64,000 nucleotides of DNA from CAYXVJ01 sp050309435 (GTDB lineage Bacteria; Bacillota; Clostridia; Saccharofermentanales; Fastidiosipilaceae). The notes under the pieces are model-generated. The model had not been told where the DNA came from and made no database searches. It saw nothing but the letters and a program-made list of their open reading frames with translations. Each line of letters starts with the position of its first letter. Positions within the stretch are counted from its first letter, which is position 1. Both the position numbers and the translations under genes were made by a program. The stretch covers positions 3,811 through 67,810 of the forward strand of contig JBNRMJ010000021.1 of NCBI GenBank assembly GCA_050309435.1, written 5' to 3'. This document shows positions 34,205 to 43,625 of this stretch, one piece after another.

Positions 34205-36280
34205 TTACGCTTCTTCTCTGGCCTTGGCTTCGGCAATCACTTTATCCGCAACAGGCTGAGGAGCCGGCTCGTAACGGGCAAACTCGACTTGATACCAGCC
34301 GCGTCCCTGTGTCATCGAACGCAGATCGGTCGCATAAGTAGACATCTCAGAGGTCGGAATTTCAGCATCAACCATCTGAATACCGCCGCTCTTGGCTTCG
34401 ATACCCATGATACGGCCGCGCTTCTGGTTGATGTCGGACATGATATCACCCAGCTGAGCTTCCGGTACATAAATCTTAACCGAGGAAATCGGTTCAAGAA
34501 GAATGGGGCTTGCCTGAGGAATGCCGTTTCTGTAAGCCAGTGCGGCCGCCAGTTTAAACGCCATTTCGGAAGAATCGACATCATGATAGGAACCGTCGAC
34601 CAAAGTAGCCTTCAGACCAACCATCGGATAACCGGCTAGAACACCGCGCTCGATGGCTTCCTGCAAACCTTTTTCGACAGCAGGATTATAGGCCTTGGGT
34701 ACCGAACCGCCGACCGTCTTGACCTCAAAGATCAAACCGTCGCTGTCGCCGGGTTCAAACTCGATCCAGACGTCGCCGTACTGTCCGTGACCGCCTGATT
34801 GCTTCTTATGTTTACCCTGAACTTTAACCTTCTTGCGAATCGTCTCGCGATAAGGAACTCTGGGCTCCTCGAGGCGCGACTCAACCTTCGAACGGGCCAG
34901 CAGTTTGGCTCTGAGCACTTCGAGCTGCATGGCACCCTGACCGGAAAGAACCATCTGCTTGGTTTCCGCATCATTATAAACGTTAAAGGTAGGATCTTCG
35001 TCGCGAAGCTTCTGAAGACCGCTCATGATCTTCTCTTCATCGCCGTTATTGACCGGTAAAATCGCCATGGAGAAGGAGGGTACCGGGAACTCGATGCCTT
35101 CCAGTGTCAGCGGATTGTCTTTCCGGCTGAGCGTATCGGCAGTAGCCGTGATCAAAAGCTTGGTCGTGGCGCCGATATCGCCGGCAGAAAGCTGCTCTAG
35201 CGCGACAGGCTTTTTACCGACCATCGTCTGCAGCGTATTAATACGTTCTTCACGTTCCTGTTGAACGTTATATAAGGTATCACCTGCCTTGACTGTACCG
35301 GAAACGACCTTAAAGAAAGTAATACGGCCGACAAAGGGGTCGGAGTTTGTCTTAAAGACAATAGCGGCCACGGGTCCGTTCGGATCGCATGACAGAGAAA
35401 GTGTTTCGCCCTTGGCATTCACGGCTTTCTCGGGCTTGGCATCCAGAGGAGAAGGCATTAATTCGATTAAACGATCCACGGCTACGGATACAGCCGCGTT
35501 ATCTATGCATGAACCCAGGAATACAGGGTGCAAACTGCCGTCGAGAATTGCTTTCTTAATACCGCTGCTCATTTCCTCATCGGTAAACTCTTCTTCGGCA
35601 AAGTATTTTTCCATTAATTCTTCGGACGTTTCCGCGACAACCTCGCGAAGAGCCTGACTGGCTTCATCGACCTTGTCCTCGTACTCAGCCGGAACTTCGC
35701 ATTTTTCGGCCTGACCCTTGGCACCGATCCGATAACAACTGCGATCGGTCAAGTCCACATATGCCGAAAACTTGCCATTCTCCATGACCGGCAGCATAAA
35801 AGGAACTACACCCGTACCGACATGCTCCTGCAATTGTGCCAGAGCCTTATCGAAATCCGCGTTGGCGTCATCCATCTTATTAACAAAAAAAGCGAAGGGA
35901 ATTTCTTGTTTACGGGAATAACGAATGGATTTCTCGGCACCTACGGATACACCGCTTCGGGCCGAAATCATAATGAGACTGGAATCCACGACTCTGAGTG
36001 CCTGCATGACTTCACCCATGAAGTCAAAATCGCCCGGCGTGTCCAGAAGGTTTAACTTATAACCTTTCCAGTCCAGCGCTGCCATAGCGGTCGTGATGCT
36101 AATATGGCGTCGGGTTTCTTCAGGATCGAAATCCATGACGGTCGTGCCGTCGTTTGTTCGACCCAGGCGGTCCGTGACCTTCGCGCTGAATAGCACTGCT
36201 TCGGCGAAGGACGTCTTACCTGATCCGCTATGGCCTAAGACAGCCACATTACGGATCTGCGATGCGGGATATTGTTTCAT
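34205..36280 (-). CDS. Elongation factor G paralogue (EF-G-like GTPase)
   Basis: A 691-residue translational GTPase with the five-domain layout of EF-G. The G domain (1 to about 270) has an altered P-loop, GHSGSGKTS (16-24) in place of GHIDAGKTT, RRHISI as the switch I end, DTPGDFDF as G3, and NKMDDAN as G4. Domains II to V follow, with GHGQYGDVWIEFEP in domain IV and RRGRIMGIEAKSGG in domain V. This P-loop and the D instead of H after DTPG mark the FusA2-type paralogue group, not the housekeeping EF-G. Such paralogues lack a settled role. It leads an operon with a PHP phosphoesterase and an aldo/keto reductase. Confidence 0.9.
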   Translation of the reverse strand: MKQYPASQIRNVAVLGHSGSGKTSFAEAVLFSAKVTDRLGRTNDGTTVMDFDPEETRRHISITTAMAALDWKGYKLNLLDTPGDFDFMGEVMQALRVVDSSLIMISARSGVSVGAEKSIRYSRKQEIPFAFFVNKMDDANADFDKALAQLQEHVGTGVVPFMLPVMENGKFSAYVDLTDRSCYRIGAKGQAEKCEVPAEYEDKVDEASQALREVVAETSEELMEKYFAEEEFTDEEMSSGIKKAILDGSLHPVFLGSCIDNAAVSVAVDRLIELMPSPLDAKPEKAVNAKGETLSLSCDPNGPVAAIVFKTNSDPFVGRITFFKVVSGTVKAGDTLYNVQQEREERINTLQTMVGKKPVALEQLSAGDIGATTKLLITATADTLSRKDNPLTLEGIEFPVPSFSMAILPVNNGDEEKIMSGLQKLRDEDPTFNVYNDAETKQMVLSGQGAMQLEVLRAKLLARSKVESRLEEPRVPYRETIRKKVKVQGKHKKQSGGHGQYGDVWIEFEPGDSDGLIFEVKTVGGSVPKAYNPAVEKGLQEAIERGVLAGYPMVGLKATLVDGSYHDVDSSEMAFKLAAALAYRNGIPQASPILLEPISSVKIYVPEAQLGDIMSDINQKRGRIMGIEAKSGGIQMVDAEIPTSEMSTYATDLRSMTQGRGWYQVEFARYEPAPQPVADKVIAEAKAREEA

Positions 36281-36602
36281 ATCCTATTCCCCCAATCCTA
36301 ATTCGTTGACACGAACAATATATCTATTCCATCGTGTCTCGTTTATCCATTATACTATGCAGTTTAACCAATAGCCATCCTCGAATTGTAAAAGTATCGT
36401 GAAGCATATTGTGCATACTTACCTATCTGCTATTGTCAGATCTATCAAAACAGCGTAATCATATTTAGCCATTTTGTCATGGATCAATCTTTTTCTGAAC
36501 GATTCCAAACAATAAAAAGGACCTCCGCCCGAGCCGGGCAGAGGTCTTTATGAATACTAGTCCGTTATACCGGAGGTTAACCGGTTCGGATGAATTCAGA
36601 TA
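36281..36602. other. Gap between sugar-binding lipoprotein and EF-G-like genes
   Basis: 322 bp with no gene. For the EF-G-like gene (minus) it contains a TATAAT at 36349-36354 without a clear -35. Inside the resulting leader is a perfect 7-bp inverted repeat GACACGA/TCGTGTC (36308-36314 and 36332-36338) with a 17-bp spacer that could be an operator or a leader hairpin. The right end holds the terminator of the lipoprotein gene. Confidence 0.5.
36520..36546 (-). terminator. Terminator of the lplB-lplC-lplA operon
   Basis: Stem GACCTCtGCCCG/CGGGCgGAGGTC with a 3-nt loop, one mismatch, followed by CTTTTTATTG in the minus sense. Confidence 0.85.
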
Positions 36603-38282
36603 TTAGTTCTCGTCGAAAGCAGAGAAGCCCTGAATGTCAACGATTTCCTGATGACGCTCGTCATAGATGGCTTCGACTTCGGCGAAACGGTTGGCGTCGA
36701 GGAAGGCGATCAAATCATCAATGATCTGATTGGCTTCTTCGGCGGAGCTTGCCATCATGGCCTTCGGAACCTGAGCAGCGTACTCGTCTTCGCAGAGTTT
36801 ACGTGCAATACCCAGATCGTCGGCGGGATCAATCTTGCTGTCGAGCAGGACGTATTCGTCCGACATGAACATGATCGGCGAGAAGATGTCGGCCTGAGCG
36901 GAGATAACCCAGCTCTGGTTTTCCTTCGGCTGCTGAGCGTTAACGGCGAACTTCGTGTTGTCAACGTTATCGGAATGGCTCAGGAAGCTCCAGAACCAGG
37001 AACCGATTTTGTCTTTTTCTTCTGCGGTGTACTGAGATTCGGCCTTCTCCAGAATGGGGTTGCCGTCTGCATCAGTTTCATTCCACCAGAAGCCCTTGGG
37101 GCCGTACATCATTTCGCGCGAACCTTCTTTTGTCAGCAGGTGGCTGAAGAGGTCAAAAATGCGCTGGGGCTTTTCGGCATCCTTCGTGATGTTGATAACG
37201 TTCCAGCCAACAGACTCTTTATGGTCGGCGTAAACATGCGATACACCTTCGGCCGGCGGATAAACCGGATCGGTCAGAATGATGTAATCATCGTTGTTGT
37301 TCTCGACGAGGAGCTGACGGAAGTGGTTGGTGTCATCCAGCGAGAAGTCATAATAGGAAACGGCAACACGGCCGTTGGCCAGCTTCTCGACAAACTGATC
37401 GCGTGTATCCGACAGCATGGTCTCGGGCATCAAGCCTTCGCGCCACCATTTGTTGACTTCCAGAATGGTTTTACGGAAGATGTCGGAACGGACGATGGAC
37501 TGCATCTTGCCATCGAGACGAGCCGTATAGGTAGTGGTTGTGGAAGGACCGCCGAACGAACGCCAGAAAGCTTCGCGTGTACGGTTCTGATCAGGCTCGG
37601 TCGAATAAGGAATCGTCGGCAAACCCTGATCGGTTTCGGGGATATTTTCTTTCACGTAAGTCGCGAATTCATAAATATCTTCCAGAGTCTTGAGTTCCGG
37701 GCTGCCGGCCTTCTCCCACAAGCTCTTATTAATGATCCAGCAGTAGTTACCGCCTGTCGGGTTCTTACGTGCCCAGTGGGGCATCGAGTACAGAACACCG
37801 TCAATCTTCAGCAGTTCACGAGTGGATTCGAGAATTTCATTGTCGAAGCTGGGATTGGCAGCCTGCAGAGGTGCCAGGTCAATGAAGACGCCCAGACCTG
37901 CGGCTCTACGCCAGTCAGCGGAACGCTCCATCTGAATCGCATCGGGCAACTCGCCGGTTGTCAACATGAGGTTGAACTTGGCGTCGACGTCCGAGTCGGG
38001 CTTTTCCTGATTCATCTGAATATTGAATTTTTCTTTCCAATATTTGGATGTCTCGTCTTCGCCCCAGGGCTTGATGGTCCACCAGTCATAGTTGTAGTAC
38101 AAAGTAAATTCATAAGGATCGAGGTCGCCGCCTTCGCTCTCGCTCGGCTTATCGGTTTCCTTATCGGATCCCTTTGTGGTTGTTCCGCCGGTAGTTGTTC
38201 CACCTGTGGAACCACCGCAGGCAGCCATCAACGGCACTAACATGGTTAGTGTCAATAAAAGCGAAATCACTCTTCGTTTCAT
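36603..38282 (-). CDS. Sugar ABC transporter substrate-binding lipoprotein (LplA/YtcQ-type)
   Basis: A 559-residue extracellular solute-binding protein of the long family 1 type used with YteP/YtcP-like permeases for oligosaccharide uptake. The lipobox is LMAAC (Cys22), followed by a Gly/Thr/Ser/Glu linker to about residue 50. The mature part is rich in Trp and Tyr (for example YYNYDWWTIKPWG), as expected for a carbohydrate site. The start at 38282 has GGAGGA 5 nt upstream. It is the last gene of the importer operon, after both permeases, and is followed by a strong terminator. Confidence 0.92.
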   Translation of the reverse strand: MKRRVISLLLTLTMLVPLMAACGGSTGGTTTGGTTTKGSDKETDKPSESEGGDLDPYEFTLYYNYDWWTIKPWGEDETSKYWKEKFNIQMNQEKPDSDVDAKFNLMLTTGELPDAIQMERSADWRRAAGLGVFIDLAPLQAANPSFDNEILESTRELLKIDGVLYSMPHWARKNPTGGNYCWIINKSLWEKAGSPELKTLEDIYEFATYVKENIPETDQGLPTIPYSTEPDQNRTREAFWRSFGGPSTTTTYTARLDGKMQSIVRSDIFRKTILEVNKWWREGLMPETMLSDTRDQFVEKLANGRVAVSYYDFSLDDTNHFRQLLVENNNDDYIILTDPVYPPAEGVSHVYADHKESVGWNVINITKDAEKPQRIFDLFSHLLTKEGSREMMYGPKGFWWNETDADGNPILEKAESQYTAEEKDKIGSWFWSFLSHSDNVDNTKFAVNAQQPKENQSWVISAQADIFSPIMFMSDEYVLLDSKIDPADDLGIARKLCEDEYAAQVPKAMMASSAEEANQIIDDLIAFLDANRFAEVEAIYDERHQEIVDIQGFSAFDEN

Positions 38283-38369
38283 AGTTTCCTCCATAAAGTT
38301 TTTTTGGTTTTTGGTGAGCTAGTGTTGTAAACGCCGGCCGTATATCTCCTTTCTTTTGCCGGCTTCTGT

Positions 38370-39290
38370 TTAACCCTTAACCGAGCCAATCATAATACCT
38401 TTGTTGAAATACTTTTGAATAAAGGGGTAGATCATAACGATCGGTAAGATCGTGACCATCATGGTTGCCATCGTCAGCGAACGAACGTTGGTTTCTTTAC
38501 CTTTTCCGATATTACCCATGTCAACCGAAGCACCGCCCGAAAGAGCTGCGATACGATCGGCGAAACTGGCTTCCGCGATGATCGATGACAAAATGGTTTG
38601 AATCGGTTTGAGATCCTGGTTGCTGACGAAGATCGAGGCATCAAACCACTGGTTCCAGTGGAAAACAATGATGTAAAGACTGATCGTCGCCACAATCGGA
38701 GTGGAAATCGGCAAGATAATGCTGAACAGAATTTTTACGTAGTTGGCTCCGTCGATACGGGCCGATTCCTCCAGCGCTTCCGGAATGCTCTGGAAATAGT
38801 TTCTCATCAGCATCATATTCCAGAGATTGAGCATGTTCGGAATAATATAAACCCAGAAACTGTTGATGAGCTTTAACTGCTGCATCAGGAAGAAGGTGGG
38901 AATCAAACCGCCGCCGAAGAACATCGGAATCAGACAGACCGCGATATAGAACTTACGACCGACCAGCTGTTTATGAGACAAACCGAAGGCAATGGTAGCG
39001 GTAAAAAGCAATCCGGTAAACAAACCGATCACGGTACGGGCGATGGTAACGATGTATGCCTGCGTGATTCTGGGATTGGTAAAGACCAACTCGTAGTTTC
39101 TCAAGGTCGGTATACGCGGATAAACCGAAATACCGCCGCGTGTTGTATCATCCGCATTGTTAAACGAAATAGCCGCAGAGTTCAAAAAGGGATAAAGAAT
39201 GGATATCAGCAACAGAATCATGATGACGAATATGAATCCGTCCAAAATGATATCGCTCTTCGACATGGACTTTAATTTGTGTGTTCTCAT
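38370..39290 (-). CDS. Carbohydrate ABC transporter permease (LplC/YtcP-type)
   Basis: A six-helix inner permease subunit of 306 residues. TM1 is at about 16-38 and the coupling EAA loop is EALEESARIDGANYVKILFSIILP. The end ..YPFIQKYFNKGIMIGSVKG is the hallmark of the YtcP/LplC group. It lies 22 bp after lplB. No ATPase gene is in the operon; this class usually borrows a shared MsmX-type ATPase. Confidence 0.93.
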   Translation of the reverse strand: MRTHKLKSMSKSDIILDGFIFVIMILLLISILYPFLNSAAISFNNADDTTRGGISVYPRIPTLRNYELVFTNPRITQAYIVTIARTVIGLFTGLLFTATIAFGLSHKQLVGRKFYIAVCLIPMFFGGGLIPTFFLMQQLKLINSFWVYIIPNMLNLWNMMLMRNYFQSIPEALEESARIDGANYVKILFSIILPISTPIVATISLYIIVFHWNQWFDASIFVSNQDLKPIQTILSSIIAEASFADRIAALSGGASVDMGNIGKGKETNVRSLTMATMMVTILPIVMIYPFIQKYFNKGIMIGSVKG

Positions 39291-39312
39291 CTCTTTACAT
39301 TCCTCTCTTCAC

Positions 39313-40284
39313 TTAGAACAATCCGGATTCGCCAACCTTATTGCTGAGATAGTTGGCACCCAGGAGTAAGACAATGTTGACACCGGATTTAAATAATCCT
39401 GCCGCAGCACCGAAGGAGAAACGACCCTGGCTGATACCGACACGGTATACATAGGTATCGATAACGTCGGCATAGTTGCGAAGCATCGCGTTTGTCATCT
39501 GGTTGGTCAGTTGCATGCTCTGGTCGAAGTTGGCGTTGAGAAGACCGCCGATCGTAAAGATCAGGAGCAGAATAATGGTCGGCTTGATAGCCGGAATCGT
39601 GATATAGCGAATGGATTGAAAACGCGAAGCACCGTCGATCGAAGCGGCTTCGTATATTTCCGCATCAATGGCCGCAATCGCCGCGAAGAAAATGATCGAG
39701 TTCCAGCCCAGTTCCTTCCACAAATCGGTCAGGATGTTGATGCCCCAGTAGTACTCGCCGCGATTAAAGAAGGCAAGCGGTTTTTCGAGTAAACCGAGAC
39801 TGATCAGCACGTTATTAACAACACCTCCGTCGGGAGAGAACATTTCGAACATCAGTCTGGCTGTAACAACCCAGGAAATAAAGTGAGGCAGGTAACTAAC
39901 CGTCTGCATGGAACGTTTAAAAGGCTTCCAGCGAATTTCACCGACCATAACCGCGAAGAAAATCGGTAGCGGGAAGTTAATTACGATCTTCAGTGCGCTG
40001 ATAACCAGTGTATTTCGCATAACTGTCGGGAAGTTCGGATCGGCAAAGAGCGCCTTGAAATGACGCATGCCCGCCCAGTCGCTTAAACCGGGGAAATCAC
40101 CCAGACGATAATCCTGGAAAGCAATGACAATACCAAACATCGGTATATAGGCAAATACGACTAAGAGAAGAATTGAAGGAATTACCAGTAGCTGTAAGTC
40201 CCATTGAATGAAAAATTCCCGTAACCGGCTTTTCTTATGCAGTTTGGCTTGAGCTCCCGCCACCGGTGCTGTTGCTTGCTCCAT
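39313..40284 (-). CDS. Carbohydrate ABC transporter permease (LplB/YteP-type)
   Basis: A permease of 323 residues from the start at 40284 (AAGGAGGA 7 nt upstream); a longer frame beginning at 40323 lacks a site. A basic N-terminal tail (LHKKSRLREFF) leads into TM1 (about 37-60), the conserved IPMFGIVIAFQDYRLGDF segment, and the EAA loop EIYEAASIDGASRFQSIRYITIP. It ends NYLSNKVGESGLF as in YteP/LplB. First gene of the importer operon. Confidence 0.93.
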   Translation of the reverse strand: MEQATAPVAGAQAKLHKKSRLREFFIQWDLQLLVIPSILLLVVFAYIPMFGIVIAFQDYRLGDFPGLSDWAGMRHFKALFADPNFPTVMRNTLVISALKIVINFPLPIFFAVMVGEIRWKPFKRSMQTVSYLPHFISWVVTARLMFEMFSPDGGVVNNVLISLGLLEKPLAFFNRGEYYWGINILTDLWKELGWNSIIFFAAIAAIDAEIYEAASIDGASRFQSIRYITIPAIKPTIILLLIFTIGGLLNANFDQSMQLTNQMTNAMLRNYADVIDTYVYRVGISQGRFSFGAAAGLFKSGVNIVLLLGANYLSNKVGESGLF

Positions 40285-40364
40285 TGTTTTCCTCCTTATT
40301 TTCCAGAGCATCGGCTTATTCAAGATATTTTTTAGCTAAATTAGGATCCGATGCGAAAATTCTC

Positions 40365-40378
40365 TGCAATCGTTTTCC
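40365..40378. promoter_or_regulatory. Cre-like site downstream of the importer -10
   Basis: TGCAATCGTTTTCC resembles the catabolite-responsive element consensus (TGnAAnCGnTTnCA) with a few mismatches. It lies just after the -10 of the importer promoter, where CcpA binding would repress. Weak match. Confidence 0.3.
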
Positions 40379-40380
40379 GT

Positions 40381-40409
40381 ATAATAGCAATCCAAAAAAT
40401 TAAAGTCAA
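40381..40409 (-). promoter_or_regulatory. Importer promoter P1
   Basis: Minus-strand TTGACT (40404-40409) and TATTAT (40381-40386) with 17-bp spacing, about 100 bp upstream of lplB. Confidence 0.75.
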
Positions 40410-40437
40410 TCAACTTTTTTGGTACATTTGCCCTCAT

Positions 40438-40466
40438 AGTAAACACCTCGAACCACAAAATGTCAA
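40438..40466 (-). promoter_or_regulatory. Importer promoter P2 with shared 15-bp element
   Basis: Minus-strand TTGACA (40461-40466) and TTTACT (40438-40443), spacing 17. The -35 is part of TTGACATTTTGTGGT (40452-40466), which recurs with one change (TTGGCATTTTGTGGT) at the araC promoter. Candidate binding site of the AraC-type regulator at 43830. Confidence 0.6.
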
Positions 40467-40884
40467 TAGCTTAATTTTAGGCAAGCCGCACTGTTGTCGA
40501 TATAACAATGCGTTTTTTAACTAAGATTCTGGATAGTTATTCAATAGATAATTGCTTCACTATTTTCTGTATTGCAAGCCGGTATTCGTCTTTCCTTCAA
40601 ATCCGGATACAAATGTGTATCTTGTCCGGAATATAACAAAAACGAAGATAGTTTTAAGACCACGTTTTAAGGGAAATGAGTATATGTGGCAGATTATGTT
40701 AAACAGCATAACAAGGATTCCCCTTTGCACGATTAAAGCATTTTTCTATCGACAAAGTTCGCAGCTGCTTGTTTTTGTATGCATTGTTTTCCTGATTATT
40801 CACATAATTATGTATGAAACTCACAAAGATAAAATATTGCGTGTTTCCTGCAAGACGAGGCTCATGAAATTTAGCCTAAAATAA

Positions 40885-40908
40885 AAGCCCTTTCAAACGA
40901 AAGGGCTT
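40885..40908 (-). terminator. Terminator of the GH4 operon
   Basis: Perfect 10-bp stem AAGCCCTTTC/GAAAGGGCTT with a 4-nt loop, followed by TTATTTT in the minus sense. Confidence 0.9.
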
Positions 40909-40938
40909 ATCGGGATTCAATTTGATTTTCTATGACGC

Positions 40939-42255
40939 TTAATTGAAATGGGGCAGCCAGTCGCGATTGGCCTCGAACATTTCGTCGACCATGTTTTGAA
41001 TCTCTTCAAGACTCAGTACCGCAGAGGTCAAAGGATCCATCGCGATCGCATGGAAAACTTTTCGCTTGTCACCTGTCAAAGCGGCTTCGACGGCCAGCTC
41101 CTCGCATCGGGAACTCGTATTCACCATTACGGCCAGATGATCCGGCAAGGGGCCCACATGCATCGGGCTCAGGCCGCGCTGCGAAGCAAGTACGGGCACT
41201 TCGACACAGGCGCCTTCCGGCAGATTGTCGATCAGACCGAAGTTTCTGACATTCCCGTTAAACTCAAAAGGCCGGTAGTCGCCGATCGTCGCATTGAAGA
41301 TCGATGCGGCATACTCGTTACCGCGCTTCAGATCGATTTCATCCGATGCCAGCCAGGACTCCATCTCATGACGCCAGTTGTCTTCGCGGGCCAGGTACTC
41401 CTTTAAAATGTAGGCATACTCGCCGGGATTCCAGCCCGTACCATGGGTGCAGTACTTCTCGATGAGGTCGGGACGTTTCCTGAACCACTGATTATATTCG
41501 GAATTATGTCCGCTCGACTCGGTTACATAGTAGTCGAAGTGCAGGAACATTTCGTTTCGAACCTGCTCCTCGTTATAGATAGCTTCGTTTTCGGTAATTG
41601 CTTTTCGGATCAAGGGATAGGCATCTTTGCCGTTCCATTTGTACTCCAGATAGAAGGCGGTGTGATTGATGCCGGCACATAAATACGTGATTTCATCCAT
41701 CGGCGCTCCGATCCAGCGGGCCAGCATCTGAGCGGTTCCCTGTACGCTGTGGCACAGACCGGTGATCTTCAGATTCGTTTCGCCCTGCATTGCTCTGCAC
41801 AGCATAGCCATGGGATTCGTGTAATTTAATACAATCGCTTCCGGACAATACTTTTCGATGTCTCTGGCAATATCGAGCATAACGGGAATGGTACGAAGCG
41901 CCCGGAAAATTCCGGCCGGTCCGCGGGTATCGCCCACATTGATATCCACCCCGTACTTCTTCGGGATCTCGATATCATGGCGCCAGACCTGAACTCCGCC
42001 CTGAAGAATGGTGATGACCACGCCGTCTGCGTCTTTAAGGGCTTCTGCGCGATCCATGGTCGCCAGAACGGTCGCCGGATAGTTGCCGGCTGTGATGATT
42101 TTCTCGACAGCCTGTTTGATATAAGACAAACGATCGGGATCGATATCCATCAAGGCGATGGTCGCATCGGCAAACGCCGGAAACGAGAGAATGTCTCGAA
42201 CAAGGCTTCTGGTAAAACCAAAGCTGCCCGCACCGATAAATGCTATTTTTCTCAT
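40939..42255 (-). CDS. Family 4 glycosidase (alpha-galactosidase/alpha-glucosidase type)
   Basis: An NAD- and metal-dependent glycosidase of 438 residues acting in the cytoplasm by oxidation-elimination at C3. The Rossmann start IAFIGAGSFGFTRSLVRD (4-21), ALMDIDPDRL and LNYTNPMAML are family hallmarks. The metal ligands are Cys in GLCHSVQGT (about 172) and His in AGINHTAFYLEY (about 203), and the catalytic Tyr region is YYVTESSGHNSEY. The CHS motif marks the alpha-galactosidase-type subgroup rather than 6-phospho-glycosidases. It lies 47 bp after the MelA-like paralogue on the same strand. A galacturonide substrate, as for LplD, is also possible. Confidence 0.88.
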   Translation of the reverse strand: MRKIAFIGAGSFGFTRSLVRDILSFPAFADATIALMDIDPDRLSYIKQAVEKIITAGNYPATVLATMDRAEALKDADGVVITILQGGVQVWRHDIEIPKKYGVDINVGDTRGPAGIFRALRTIPVMLDIARDIEKYCPEAIVLNYTNPMAMLCRAMQGETNLKITGLCHSVQGTAQMLARWIGAPMDEITYLCAGINHTAFYLEYKWNGKDAYPLIRKAITENEAIYNEEQVRNEMFLHFDYYVTESSGHNSEYNQWFRKRPDLIEKYCTHGTGWNPGEYAYILKEYLAREDNWRHEMESWLASDEIDLKRGNEYAASIFNATIGDYRPFEFNGNVRNFGLIDNLPEGACVEVPVLASQRGLSPMHVGPLPDHLAVMVNTSSRCEELAVEAALTGDKRKVFHAIAMDPLTSAVLSLEEIQNMVDEMFEANRDWLPHFN

Positions 42256-42302
42256 TTTACTTCTCCACTGTTCTCATTTATGAATAAACAAAGTTCTCCG
42301 GC

Positions 42303-43625
42303 TTACTTATACTGAGGCAGCCACTGTGCATGAGCTTCCAGAAGCTCGTCTACCATGGCGATGATCTTGTCGGTCGGCAGCTCGGCGGCGGTATGCGGAT
42401 CCAGGAGAGCGGCATGATAAATATGTTCTCGTTTCAACGTCGCCGCGGCTTCGATGGTCAAGAGCTGCGCATTGATATTCGTCATATTCAAGGCGGCCAA
42501 CTGAGGCGGCAAGGCGCCGACACGGCAGGGATTCACGCCCATGCGATCGACCATGCAGGGCACTTCGACGCAGGCTTCTTCGGGCAGATTGCCGATCAGA
42601 CCGCCGGTGTTCAGAACATTTCCGCCGATCTTGTAAGGCACGCCCGTTACCATGGCTTCCATGATATAAGAACCGTACTCTCTGCTGCGCTTATGAGGAA
42701 TTCTGGTCTGACCGATCAGGCCTTTGTACTCCTCTTCCCACTGCGCGATCTGATTGATGCAACGGCGCGGATACTCGTCGAGCGGGATATTGAAGCGATC
42801 GATTAATTCGGGATACTGACTCTTGATATAGTAAGGATTGTATTCCGCGTTGTGTTCGCTGGACTCGGTACAGTAATAGCCGAACTTGTCGATATAGTCG
42901 TAACGGACCATATCCCAATGTTTCTCTCCGGCGTTCTTGGCCTTCGCGCGACGTTTGATTTCCGGATAAAGATCGTTACCGTCTTTATCTTTTATCTCGA
43001 GCAGCCAGCCCATATGGTTGATACCCGCGATCAGTTCCTTGCGGCCGTCGAGCTTATCGGACATATCCAGGCTGTTCAGAAGACCCTCGCTGCAAACCTG
43101 TACGCTGTGGCACAGACCGACCGTCTTGATGCCGGTGTAACGCAGCATATATCCGGTGAGCATAGCCATCGGATTGGTATAGTTCAAGAACCAGGCATCC
43201 GGACAAACCTCTTCCATATCACGGGCGAAATCATCCATCACGGGAATCGTTCGCAGAGCACGCATGATTCCTCCGATACCCAGAGTGTCCGCGATGGTCT
43301 GTCTCAGACCGTACTTTTTCGGAATTTCGAAATCCACGATCGTCGCCGGATCATAACCGCCGACTTGAATCGCGTTAACCACGAAATCGGCGCCGCGAAG
43401 GACGTCTTTACGACGCTCGACACCCAGATAGCATTCGATTTTCGCCGGGCTGCCCAGCGCTTCGGCGATGGCCAGAAGGATGGCTTCGCTCTGTTTCAAG
43501 CGTTCGCCGTCGATATCATACAAAGCCAGTACGGAATCGGTCAGAGATTCGGTTGACATCACGTCGCCGAGCACGTTTCGGGCGAAAACCGTGCTGCCGG
43601 CACCCATAAAAGTAATCTTAGCCAT
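42303..43625 (-). CDS. melA: Alpha-galactosidase, family 4 (MelA-like)
   Basis: A 440-residue NAD/Mn-dependent alpha-galactosidase. It matches enterobacterial MelA closely along its length: ITFMGAGSTVFARNVLGDVM (4-23), FVVNAIQVGGYDPAT, QTIADTLGIGGIMRALRTIP (about 109-128), GLCHSVQ with the metal Cys, AGINHMGWLLE with the metal His, YYCTESSEHNAEYNP, and the end AAATLKREHIYHAALLDPHTAAEL. GAGGAG precedes the ATG. It is first in the two-gene GH4 operon and divergent from the AraC regulator (204 bp gap). It would act on imported galactosides. Confidence 0.9.
   Translation of the reverse strand: MAKITFMGAGSTVFARNVLGDVMSTESLTDSVLALYDIDGERLKQSEAILLAIAEALGSPAKIECYLGVERRKDVLRGADFVVNAIQVGGYDPATIVDFEIPKKYGLRQTIADTLGIGGIMRALRTIPVMDDFARDMEEVCPDAWFLNYTNPMAMLTGYMLRYTGIKTVGLCHSVQVCSEGLLNSLDMSDKLDGRKELIAGINHMGWLLEIKDKDGNDLYPEIKRRAKAKNAGEKHWDMVRYDYIDKFGYYCTESSEHNAEYNPYYIKSQYPELIDRFNIPLDEYPRRCINQIAQWEEEYKGLIGQTRIPHKRSREYGSYIMEAMVTGVPYKIGGNVLNTGGLIGNLPEEACVEVPCMVDRMGVNPCRVGALPPQLAALNMTNINAQLLTIEAAATLKREHIYHAALLDPHTAAELPTDKIIAMVDELLEAHAQWLPQYK

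Larger units (their letters stand above)
40285..40938. other. Importer promoter region and unassigned AT-rich stretch
   Basis: 654 bp. The left 180 bp hold two minus-strand promoters for the importer operon, a cre-like site and the 15-bp element shared with the araC promoter (separate entries). From about 40500 to 40880 the sequence is AT-rich with a 110-codon plus-strand frame (40552-40884) that has a hydrophobic stretch but no recognisable family and no good ribosome binding site; I do not call it a gene. The right end carries the terminator of the GH4 operon. Confidence 0.6.

Noticed and set aside
36651..38240. Very long (529-codon) open frame on the plus strand opposite the sugar-binding lipoprotein
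   Set aside because: It is exactly antisense to a gene with a clear lipobox, ribosome binding site and family match; the long antisense frame is a result of codon bias.
40552..40884. 110-codon plus-strand reading frame with a hydrophobic stretch between the importer and GH4 genes
   Set aside because: AT-rich intergenic sequence, no ribosome binding site, no family resemblance, and no conserved motif; most likely chance.
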